Below, piece after piece: positions 26,382 to 33,799 of a DNA stretch of 64,000 bases (the first letter of the stretch is position 1; the number at the start of each line of letters is the position of its first letter). Below the pieces are notes generated by a model, which saw only the letters and a program-made list of their open reading frames with translations, made no database searches and had not been told where the DNA came from. The DNA lies in the NCBI GenBank assembly GCA_044225675.1, contig JBGAIH010000007.1, positions 62,001 through 126,000 of the forward strand, given 5' to 3'. Source of the stretch: JACMQX01 sp044225675 (lineage in GTDB: Bacteria > Pseudomonadota > Gammaproteobacteria > Burkholderiales > Burkholderiaceae_C). Both the position numbers and the translations under genes were made by a program.

Positions 26382-27644
26382 TCAGGCCTCGCGGCCCACC
26401 ACGAAGCTCACCACGGTGGTGGCGCTGCCGCCGATGTTCAGCGTCGCGATGCGGCGCGCGCCGTCGATCTGCATGTCGCCCGCGCGGCCCGCCACCTGAC
26501 GCGCGGCATCGAGCAGCATGCGGACGCCGGTCGCTCCCACCGGATGGCCGGCGCCGATGAGGCCGCCGCCGGGATTGATGGGGATGCGGCCGCCGCGCTC
26601 GATGGAGCCGTCTTCGATCGCGCGCCAGCTCTCGCCCGGCGGCGTGATGCCGAAGTGGTCGATGGCCATGTACTCGGTGGTGGTGAAGCAGTCGTGCGTC
26701 TCGATGCCGTCGATCTGCGAGACGTCCTGCACGCCCGCGCGGCCGAAGGCGGCCAGGATGGTGTCGCGCACATGCGGGAACACGTGGGGCTGGCCTTCGC
26801 TCACACGCAGCTTCTCCGCCAGCTTGAGGTGCGCCGTGCGGTGGCCCCAGCCGTCGATGCGCGGCACGGCGGCCAGCGGCAAGCCGCGGCGCGCCGCCCA
26901 GGCGGCGGCAAAGCGCGGCCCCGCCAGCACGACGGCGGCCGCGCCGTCGGTGACCTGGCCGCAGTCCTGGCGGCGGATCATGCCGTCGATCACCGGGTTG
27001 AGGGTGTCGTCCGCGCTGAAGGCGCCGGGCGGGTAGCTCCAGCCGCGTGTCTGGGCCAGCGGATTGCGCCGCGCGTTGCCGATGTTGATCTCGGCAATTC
27101 GGGCCAGGTGCTCGTAGCGCAGGCCGTAGCGCCGCGCATACTCCTCGCCGAGCAGATGGAACATGTGGGGCCAGACGTAGCGTGCGCCCTGCGCCTCCTC
27201 GCCGACCCAGGCCGCTGCGCCCAGGTGGCGCGCGGCCTCCTCGCCTGGCACATTGCGCTCGACCTCGACGCCGGCGACCAGCACGCAGTCGTAGCGGCCC
27301 GATTCGATCTCGGCCGTGGCCGCCAGCAGCGCGATGCTGCCCGAAGCGCAGGCGGCCTCGTGGCGCCCGGCCGGCATGCCGTAGAGACCCGGGTCGATGG
27401 CGGCGAACAGGCCGCCGAGCTGGCCCTGGCCCGTGAACAGCTCACCGACGAAGTTGCCGACGTGGCCGGCCTCGATCTCGCGCGCATCGACGCGGGCATC
27501 GGCGAGAGCGCCCTGCACGGCCTCGCGCATCAGCTCGAACAGCGCGCGGCCGGGTTCCGCGCGGCAGCGCAGGGCGAAATCGGTCTGGGCGCCGCCCAGG
27601 ATGTAGATGGGGGTGGATCGGGCGGGTGGGGTCGGTGGGGTCAT
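26382..27644 (-). CDS. Thiolase-family acetyl-CoA acetyltransferase-like protein (SCP2 type)
   Basis: A 420-residue thiolase-superfamily protein. The nucleophilic Cys lies in HEAACASGSIALL, the HDCF motif in ETHDCFTTTEY, and the C-terminal His in NPGGGLIGAGHPVGATG. It resembles SCP2/lipid-transfer thiolases, which in bacteria often act in steroid or branched side-chain degradation and often need a DUF35 partner. No DUF35 gene is present here. It would release acetyl- or propionyl-CoA from a beta-ketoacyl-CoA. Its ATG overlaps the ligase stop by four bases. Confidence 0.9.
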   Translation of the reverse strand: MTPPTPPARSTPIYILGGAQTDFALRCRAEPGRALFELMREAVQGALADARVDAREIEAGHVGNFVGELFTGQGQLGGLFAAIDPGLYGMPAGRHEAACASGSIALLAATAEIESGRYDCVLVAGVEVERNVPGEEAARHLGAAAWVGEEAQGARYVWPHMFHLLGEEYARRYGLRYEHLARIAEINIGNARRNPLAQTRGWSYPPGAFSADDTLNPVIDGMIRRQDCGQVTDGAAAVVLAGPRFAAAWAARRGLPLAAVPRIDGWGHRTAHLKLAEKLRVSEGQPHVFPHVRDTILAAFGRAGVQDVSQIDGIETHDCFTTTEYMAIDHFGITPPGESWRAIEDGSIERGGRIPINPGGGLIGAGHPVGATGVRMLLDAARQVAGRAGDMQIDGARRIATLNIGGSATTVVSFVVGREA

Positions 27645-29266
27645 GAGCGGCTCCCGGCCATCTCGCGCGCGCGTTCGCGCAGCGGGGCCTTGACGAGTTT
27701 TCCGTTGAGGTTGCGCGGCAGCGGCGTGTCGCTGAGCGTGATGAAGTCGGGCGTCTTGTAGTCGGCCAGCGCACTGCGGCACAGCGCGCGCACGGCCTGC
27801 GGATCGACCGGCTCGCGCGCGTGGATGAACACGTGGATGCGCTCGCCAAGCACGGGGCACGGCGAGGCCACGGCCGCGACCTCGATCACGCCGGGCATGC
27901 GCTGGATGATGTTCTCCAGCTCGACGCAGTAGACCTTGAAGCCGCCGCGATTGATCATGTCCTTGATGCGGTCGAACACCCGCAGATGCCCCTGCGCATC
28001 GAGACTGCCGATGTCGCCGGAGCGCCAGTAGCCGCCGACGAACGCCGCCCGCGTGGCCTCGGGGTGGTTCCAGTAGCCGATGGCGTTGCCCGGGCTGCGG
28101 ATCCACAGCTCCCCCGCCTCGCCGGGCGCCACCTCGCGTCCCGCCGGGTCCAGCACCCGGATGTCCACGCAGGGCACCTGAGTGCCGACGGTGTCGGGCA
28201 GCCGCGCCGCGTCGCCCGCGAGCGTGAGGGTGACGGCCGAGGTGGTTTCGGTGGCGCCGAAGCCGTTGTAGAGGGCCAGTCGCGGCAAGGCGTCGGCCAG
28301 GCGCTGGATGGTGACCTCGGGCATCGGCGCGCCGCCGAAATGGCCGATGCGCCAGGTCGACAGATCGCGCTGCGCGAGCTCGGGCTCCAGCAGCAGCAGG
28401 TTGTACATGGCAGGCACCATGACGGCGGCGGTGACTCGCTGCGCCTCGATCTCGGCCAGCGCCGTGGACGCGCTGAACTGCGGCATCGACACGATGCAGC
28501 CGCCCACCTGCACCATCGCGACCACGATCGCCAGCAGGCCCGAGATGTGGGAGGCCGGGATCACCAGCAGCATGCGCTCGCCCGGGCCATAGCCGAAGCG
28601 CCGCTCGTAGTGACGGGCCGTGTGGAAGAAGCCCAGGTGCGACAGCATCGCGCCCTTGGGGTGGCCGGTGGTGCCCGAGGTGTACATGATGCAGGCCGGG
28701 GCCTGGTCGTCGAGGTCCGGCGACACGCGCTCATCGCGACCGGCCGCCAGCAGTGCGTCCCACGACAGGCCGGCGGCAGGCACAGCCCCCTCGAGCCGCA
28801 CCACGAGCCGCACGCCCGGCACGTCGGCTGGTGCGGGCAGGCGCGCTGCGAACGCATCCTCATGGACCAGCGCGCTGGCGCCGCACTGGTTGAGCATGTA
28901 GGCCAGTTCGGCCGCGCTCTGCCGGATGCCGATGGGTACCGCGATCGCGCCCAGCCGCCAGATGCCGAACAGCAGCACCACGAACTCGATGCGGTTGCCC
29001 ATGAACATCGCCACGCGCTCGCCGGGACCAATGCCCTGCGCCGCCAGTCCGCTGGCCACCCGGCTGGCCAGCCGGTCGAGTTCACGGTAGCTGAGCGTGC
29101 GCGCGCCGTCGACCACGGCGTCGCCCTCGCCCACGCGCGCCGCCACCTGCACGAGCAGGTCGTCCAGGTTGCGGGGCCGCTCGGCATAGCACGGCACGAG
29201 GCGGTCGCCGTAGAGCGTCTCGATGCGGATGGCATCGGCACTGGGCATGCGAGGGCTTGCGGTCAT
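27641..29266 (-). CDS. AMP-forming acyl-CoA ligase
   Basis: A 541-residue ANL-superfamily ligase. It has the P-loop YTSGTTGHPKG, GFGATETTS, YWRSGDIGSLD, the hinge RIKDMINRGGFKV, and the catalytic Lys in NLNGKLVKAP. It adenylates a carboxylic acid and transfers it to CoA. The substrate class is uncertain, between medium-chain, cyclic and aryl acids. It is coupled by ATGA overlaps to the SDR before it and the thiolase after it, which argues for a route of acid activation, hydroxyacyl oxidation and thiolysis. Confidence 0.92.
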   Translation of the reverse strand: MTASPRMPSADAIRIETLYGDRLVPCYAERPRNLDDLLVQVAARVGEGDAVVDGARTLSYRELDRLASRVASGLAAQGIGPGERVAMFMGNRIEFVVLLFGIWRLGAIAVPIGIRQSAAELAYMLNQCGASALVHEDAFAARLPAPADVPGVRLVVRLEGAVPAAGLSWDALLAAGRDERVSPDLDDQAPACIMYTSGTTGHPKGAMLSHLGFFHTARHYERRFGYGPGERMLLVIPASHISGLLAIVVAMVQVGGCIVSMPQFSASTALAEIEAQRVTAAVMVPAMYNLLLLEPELAQRDLSTWRIGHFGGAPMPEVTIQRLADALPRLALYNGFGATETTSAVTLTLAGDAARLPDTVGTQVPCVDIRVLDPAGREVAPGEAGELWIRSPGNAIGYWNHPEATRAAFVGGYWRSGDIGSLDAQGHLRVFDRIKDMINRGGFKVYCVELENIIQRMPGVIEVAAVASPCPVLGERIHVFIHAREPVDPQAVRALCRSALADYKTPDFITLSDTPLPRNLNGKLVKAPLRERAREMAGSRS

Positions 29267-30195
29267 CGGTGCACTCCTGCAGACGGGGCGGCGGCGGCCG
29301 ACGTCGCCGCAGCCGCTGCGGGCCGGGCCGGCTCGCGCATGCGCACGCCGCCGTCGATGCGCACCCCCGTGCCATTCATCATGGGGTTCTCGATCAGCGC
29401 GCGCACGAGATGGGCGAACTCGTCGGGCTGGCCGGCACGGCGCGGAAAGGGCACGTCGGCCACCAGCGTGCGGCGCGTGTGCTCGGGAATGTGCAGGTAC
29501 ATGCCGGTGGCGAAGGTGCCAGGCGCCACGGCCAGCACGCGGATGCCCCAGCGCGCCAGCTCGCGCGCCAGGGGCAGCGTCATGCTCGCGACGCCGGCCT
29601 TGGAGGCGCCGTAGCCGGCCTGCCCCGACAGGGCTTCGAACGCGGCGACCGACGCGGTGTTGATGATGACGCCGCGCTCGACGAGGAGCGCCTCATCGTC
29701 CCCGGCGCCGTCGGCACCGCTGGGCAACGGCGCGTCAGCAGGGCCTGAAGGGGCATGCGTCGCCGGCTGCATGGCCGGCTGTGTGGTACTCAGACCTGCG
29801 GCGAACAGGCGCACCGCATTGAAGGTTCCCACCAGATTGATGTCGATCACACGGCGGAAGCTCTCGAGGTCACGCGGCAGCACGCGGCCGGTCGCGCTGT
29901 CGGTGCGGAACACGCGCGCCGGCCCGAGCACGCCGGCGCAGTTGACGAGCACGGTCGGCACGCCCCAGGTGGCCGTCACACGGGCGAAGGCGGCCTCCAT
30001 GGCCTCGGCATTGCTGACGTCGGCCTCCAGCCAGAGCACGCCGCGCGCATCGGGGGCATCCTGCGGCGCAGCGGTCGGCCGCGCGACGTCGATCGCGGCG
30101 ACGCGCGCGCCGCCGGCCACGAGCATGTCCACGGTGGCCTGGCCCAGGCCCGAGCCGGCACCGGTGACGAGGGCAATCGAATCACGGATCTGCAT
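29263..30195 (-). CDS. SDR, 3-hydroxyacyl-CoA dehydrogenase type 2-like, with an inserted loop
   Basis: A 310-residue SDR. The cofactor motif is LVTGAGSGLGQATVD, with Asp in AAIDVARP favouring NAD. Catalytic Ser is in NTASVAAFEALSG and Tyr/Lys in GYGASKAG. The pattern resembles HSD17B10-like 3-hydroxyacyl-CoA dehydrogenases. It is longer than usual: about 40 Ala/Pro/Gly-rich residues are inserted before the INTAS strand (about 130-172), and the tail is Ala-rich. The insert is in frame. It is coupled to the ligase gene by ATGA. Confidence 0.87.
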   Translation of the reverse strand: MQIRDSIALVTGAGSGLGQATVDMLVAGGARVAAIDVARPTAAPQDAPDARGVLWLEADVSNAEAMEAAFARVTATWGVPTVLVNCAGVLGPARVFRTDSATGRVLPRDLESFRRVIDINLVGTFNAVRLFAAGLSTTQPAMQPATHAPSGPADAPLPSGADGAGDDEALLVERGVIINTASVAAFEALSGQAGYGASKAGVASMTLPLARELARWGIRVLAVAPGTFATGMYLHIPEHTRRTLVADVPFPRRAGQPDEFAHLVRALIENPMMNGTGVRIDGGVRMREPARPAAAAATSAAAAPSAGVHR

Positions 30196-30216
30196 GCTTG
30201 CCAGGTCCCTCTCGCG

Positions 30217-31104
30217 TCAGTGCCGCGCCGGCATGCGCAGGCCGCCGTCGAGGCGGATCACTTCGCCGTTGAGCATGGGGTTGTCCAGAATCGCGAGCAC
30301 CAGCTGCGCGAACTCATGCGCCTGGCCGGCGCGCGGCGGGTAAGGCGGGCGCGCGGCGAACACCGTTGCACGCGAGCGCTCGGGCAGGCCCAGGGTCATC
30401 GGGGTTTCGAACACGCCCGGTGAAATGCCCATGACGCGGATGCCATGCTCGCCGAGTTCGCGCGCCAGGGGCAGCACCAGGCCCGCGACGCCGCCTTTCG
30501 ACGCGGCGTACGCCGACTGCCCGACCTGCCCTTCGGTGGCGGCGATGGACGCGGTGTTGATGATGACACCGGCCTCGTCGCTGCCTTGCCGGCCCTCGAT
30601 CATCTGCGGCACCGCGCAGCGGATGCAGTTGAGCGTGCCCAGCAGGTTGACGTGCACCACGCGGCGGAACTCGTCGAGCGGCATCGGCAGGCCATGGCGC
30701 ACCACCGCCCCCGGCTCGGCGATGCCGGCACAGTTGACGAGCACGGCCGTCCGGCCCAGCTGTGCGGCGATCCGGTCGAAGGCGCGTTCCATGCCGGGGC
30801 CGTCGGCCACGTCGACGGCGACGCCGAGCACTTCTGGATGCCGGTTCGCTGCGGCATACCGCTCGGCCACGGCCGCGACACGCGCGGCATCGCGGTCCAG
30901 CAAGGCCACGCGCGCGCCGGCAGCATGCAGCGCGGCCACGGTGGCCTCGCCCAGGCCCGAGGCGCCGCCGGACACCACGGCCACCGCGCCACGCCAGCGC
31001 CCGCCTGCAAGGAGCCGGCCGATGCCCGGACCGCTGCCGGCCAGCGGCTGGGCCGCTGCTTCTTCCAATGCCTGTCCAGGCGCCTGGCTGCCTGTTTGTC
31101 CCAC
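30217..31104 (-). CDS. SDR, 3-hydroxyacyl-CoA dehydrogenase type 2-like, first gene of the catabolic operon
   Basis: A 295-residue SDR related to its downstream neighbour: VVSGGASGLGEATVA, LVNCAGIAEPGAV, NTASIAATEGQVGQSAYAASKGG, and a similar C-terminus (NPMLNGEVIRLDGGLRMP compared with NPMMNGTGVRIDGGVRM). The two probably arose by duplication and may act on different stereoisomers or chain stages. The start GTG 31104 has a GAGA site. Further in-frame starts up to 31191 would run into the divergent regulator's promoter region and are not preferred. About 30 extra residues precede the Rossmann fold. Confidence 0.85.
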   Translation of the reverse strand: MGQTGSQAPGQALEEAAAQPLAGSGPGIGRLLAGGRWRGAVAVVSGGASGLGEATVAALHAAGARVALLDRDAARVAAVAERYAAANRHPEVLGVAVDVADGPGMERAFDRIAAQLGRTAVLVNCAGIAEPGAVVRHGLPMPLDEFRRVVHVNLLGTLNCIRCAVPQMIEGRQGSDEAGVIINTASIAATEGQVGQSAYAASKGGVAGLVLPLARELGEHGIRVMGISPGVFETPMTLGLPERSRATVFAARPPYPPRAGQAHEFAQLVLAILDNPMLNGEVIRLDGGLRMPARH

Positions 31105-31217
31105 GCGTGTCTCTTTCTTGAATGAGTGACCCACTGCTCGATCGCCAGTGGACTTGCAGCGCATTTGAAAGCAATAATTCCCTCTATTCAATCAATTCAT
31201 TGTGTTTATCCCGATAT

Positions 31218-32006
31218 ATGAGAATTCAAACCGAGGCGTCGAGCGGCGCGCAAAGTGCCAGCCGCGTGCTGCACCTGCTGCGCCTCGTGGGTCAGCACAA
31301 CGGACAGGGCCTGCGGTTGACCGACCTGATCGCGCTCACCGGCTATGACCGCTCGACGGCGCATCGCCTGGTGACCTGCCTGGCCGACGAGGGCTTCATC
31401 GAGCGCATTCCCGACAGCAAGCGCTACCGGCTCGGGCTGGAGTCGATGCAGCTCGGACTGACGGCCGAGACGGCGTCGGCGGCCGACCTGTTCATGCCGG
31501 TGATGCGGCGCCTGGCGCGCAAGGTCGGCGACACGGTGTTCCTGATGGTGCGGAGCGGCGACTACGCGCGATGCCTGCACCGCGAGGAAGGCTCGTTTCC
31601 GGTGAAGATCTTCCTCGTGGAGCCGGGCATGCGCCGCCTGCTGGGCCTGAGCACGGTGGGCGTGAGCATGCTCGCCGCCCTCACCGACGACGAGATGGCC
31701 GCCGTGCATGAGCGCAACCGGGCCGAGTACGCGCGCCAGAAGGTGACGCTGCAGAGCCTGCGCGAGATCGTGGCGCAGACGCGCGCGGCCGGCTATGCCG
31801 AGCAGTCGTTCTTCATGAAGGAGGTCTACGGCGTGGGCTGCTCGGTGCGCATCTCGCCCTCCGTGCAGGCGGGGGTGAGCGTGGCCGGCATCAACTCGCG
31901 CATGACGCCGGCCCGGCGCGCCGAGATCGGCCTGATGATCCGCGAGGAACTGCTGCGCCTGGAGTGGCGCGGGCCGGGCGCAGCAGCCGCGCGGGGCACC
32001 GGCTGA
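31218..32006 (+). CDS. IclR-family transcriptional regulator of the catabolic operon
   Basis: A 262-residue regulator. The winged helix lies at about residues 10-75 (LTDLIALTGYDRSTAHRLVTCLADEGFI), and the effector domain runs from about 90 to 255 (LMVRSGDYARCLHREEG, KEVYGVGCSVRISPSVQAGVSVAGI). It is divergent from the 11-gene operon that starts 113 bases away, so that operon is its expected target. The ATG at 31218 is chosen; an upstream in-frame ATG at 31122 would put 32 unusual residues in front of the family N-terminus. The gap is AT-rich, with a short CCACTG-N9-CAGTGG inverted repeat at 31131-31151. Confidence 0.9.
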   Translation: MRIQTEASSGAQSASRVLHLLRLVGQHNGQGLRLTDLIALTGYDRSTAHRLVTCLADEGFIERIPDSKRYRLGLESMQLGLTAETASAADLFMPVMRRLARKVGDTVFLMVRSGDYARCLHREEGSFPVKIFLVEPGMRRLLGLSTVGVSMLAALTDDEMAAVHERNRAEYARQKVTLQSLREIVAQTRAAGYAEQSFFMKEVYGVGCSVRISPSVQAGVSVAGINSRMTPARRAEIGLMIREELLRLEWRGPGAAAARGTG

Positions 32007-32009
32007 GTC

Positions 32010-32798
32010 TCAGCCACGCGACCAGTAAGCGTAGTCCCACGCCGGCACAAAGCCCAGGCCCGCGTACAGCGAGCGGGCACCGGCGTTGCCCTGCTCCACC
32101 TGCAGGAACATCCGTTCGATGCCGCGCCGCACCGCCTCGGCCGCCAGGGCGCGCAGGATCGCACTGGCCAGCCCCTGGCCGCGCCAGGCCGCCAGCGTGC
32201 GCATGCCGTGGATGCTGGCCCAGCCATGGCTGTAGCTGCCCATGCCGGCCGCGACCGTGCCACCGCTGGCGTCGCGTACACAGGCAAAGGCCGCATGCCG
32301 GGCGCGCGCCAGGATGGCCACGCGGCTGGCGCCGTCGACCGGATCGAAGCCTTCGCCGAGAAAGACGGCGCGCCAGCCTTCGTCGGGCTGCGCCAGCAGG
32401 CTGGCCGGAGCGGCGGGTGGGGACGCGGCGCGGCCAGCCACGCGCGCCAGCACCGCGTCCGCCGTGCCGGTCCACACGCTCGTCGGTTTGCCTTGCGCGT
32501 AGCCCGCCCGCCGCAGCGCCTCGGCCCAGGCATCGAACGCGGGCAGCATCGGCAGGCGCAGCACCGTGCGCAGGCCCTGCGCGGCATAGACGGCCTCGAT
32601 GCCGGCAAGCGATGCCCCCTGCGCGGCCGGGCCGGCCGGATCGTGACCGAGCGGCACGGCGCTGTGCGCGCGGCCGACGGTGCCGTGGTCCAGTGCAAGC
32701 AGCCAGCCGCCGAGCGTCTGCACCGCCTGTGGCGGCACCGCGTCGAGCGTGGCGCGCTCGATCGCCGCCACGTCGGCATCCGTCAGCGGCGTGCTCAT
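32010..32798 (-). CDS. GNAT-family N-acetyltransferase
   Basis: A 262-residue protein. The C-terminal GNAT domain (about 150-260) has the acetyl-CoA-binding motif RTLAAWRGQGLASAIL and the end NAGARSLYAGLGFVPAWDYAYW. An N-terminal half of about 140 residues, with LLALDHGTVGRAHSAVPL, resembles a degenerate second acetyltransferase fold. The substrate is unknown. Its ATG overlaps the stop of the dehydratase-like gene by ATGA, so it may modify or detoxify an amino-acid-related product. It converges tail to tail with the IclR gene, with only three bases between stops. Confidence 0.82.
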   Translation of the reverse strand: MSTPLTDADVAAIERATLDAVPPQAVQTLGGWLLALDHGTVGRAHSAVPLGHDPAGPAAQGASLAGIEAVYAAQGLRTVLRLPMLPAFDAWAEALRRAGYAQGKPTSVWTGTADAVLARVAGRAASPPAAPASLLAQPDEGWRAVFLGEGFDPVDGASRVAILARARHAAFACVRDASGGTVAAGMGSYSHGWASIHGMRTLAAWRGQGLASAILRALAAEAVRRGIERMFLQVEQGNAGARSLYAGLGFVPAWDYAYWSRG

Positions 32799-33757
32799 GC
32801 GGCCAGCAGTTGGGCGTAACGCGGCAGGTCCACGTTGCCGCCACTGACGATGATGCCCACGCGCTGGCCGCGCAGGTCGAGGCCGCCATGGCGCACGCCT
32901 GCCAGGCTCAGGCAACCGGTGGGCTCGACCACCATCTTCATGCGCTCGGCATAAAAGCGCATCGCCTCCACGAGCTGGGCGTCGGTGGCGGTGACGATGT
33001 CGGTGACGTCGCGGCGGATGATGCCGAAGGTGTACTCGCCCAGATGCTGGGTCTGCGCTCCGTCGGCCAGCGTCTGCGGCGTGGGGATGCTGACGATGCG
33101 GCCGGCGCGCAGCGACTGCTGGCCGTCGTTGCCGGCCTCGGGCTCGACCCCGTAGACCTTGCACTTCGGCGACAGCGCCCGCGCCGCGAGCGTGCAGCCG
33201 CTGAGCAGGCCGCCGCCGCCCAGGCAGACGAACAGGCTGTCGAGCGGCCCGGTCTCGTCGAGCAGCTCCAGCGCCGCCGTCCCCTGCCCGGCCAGGATGT
33301 GCGGGTGGTCGTAGGGCGGAATGAGCGTCATCCCCCGCTCGCTGGCGATCTGGCGGGTCAGCGCCTCGCGGTCTTCGGTGAAGCGGTCGTAGGCGATGAC
33401 CTCGGCGCCATAGCCCTCGGTGGCGGCACGCTTGGCCGCCGGTGCGTCCCGGGGCATGAGCACGACCGCCGGCATGCCCAGCATGCGGGCGGACAGCGCG
33501 ATGGCCTGCGCATGGTTGCCCGACGAGAAGGTCACGACGCCAGCCCGGCGCTGCGCGGCGCTGAATTGCGCGAGCGCGTTGTAGGCGCCGCGGAACTTGA
33601 ACGCGCCCATGCGCTGGAAGTTCTCGCACTTGAAGAACAACTGGGCGCCCAGCAGCGTGTCGGCCGTGGCGCTGCGCAGCACGGGCGTGCGATGGGCCTG
33701 GCCGGCCAGCCGCGACGCGGCGGCGGCGACATCCTCATGAGTGGGCAGATTCATCAT
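32795..33757 (-). CDS. PLP-dependent serine/threonine dehydratase-like enzyme (threo-3-hydroxyaspartate ammonia-lyase/serine racemase type)
   Basis: A 320-residue fold-type II PLP enzyme without a C-terminal ACT domain, so catabolic rather than biosynthetic. PLP Lys54 lies in GAFKFRGAYNAL. The Asn loop is SSGNHAQA, the phosphate loop is CLGGGGLLSG near 185, and the tail reads EPTGCLSLAG. This length and pattern fit threo-3-hydroxyaspartate ammonia-lyase, serine racemase or catabolic threonine dehydratase; sequence alone does not decide. Two ATGs lie in tandem at 33757 and 33754. It is divergent from the FtsX-like permease, 42 bases away. Confidence 0.85.
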   Translation of the reverse strand: MMNLPTHEDVAAAASRLAGQAHRTPVLRSATADTLLGAQLFFKCENFQRMGAFKFRGAYNALAQFSAAQRRAGVVTFSSGNHAQAIALSARMLGMPAVVLMPRDAPAAKRAATEGYGAEVIAYDRFTEDREALTRQIASERGMTLIPPYDHPHILAGQGTAALELLDETGPLDSLFVCLGGGGLLSGCTLAARALSPKCKVYGVEPEAGNDGQQSLRAGRIVSIPTPQTLADGAQTQHLGEYTFGIIRRDVTDIVTATDAQLVEAMRFYAERMKMVVEPTGCLSLAGVRHGGLDLRGQRVGIIVSGGNVDLPRYAQLLAA

Positions 33758-33799
33758 GGCACCAGCATAGCCGAGCCCGCAGGACGACAATTGGCGCAG

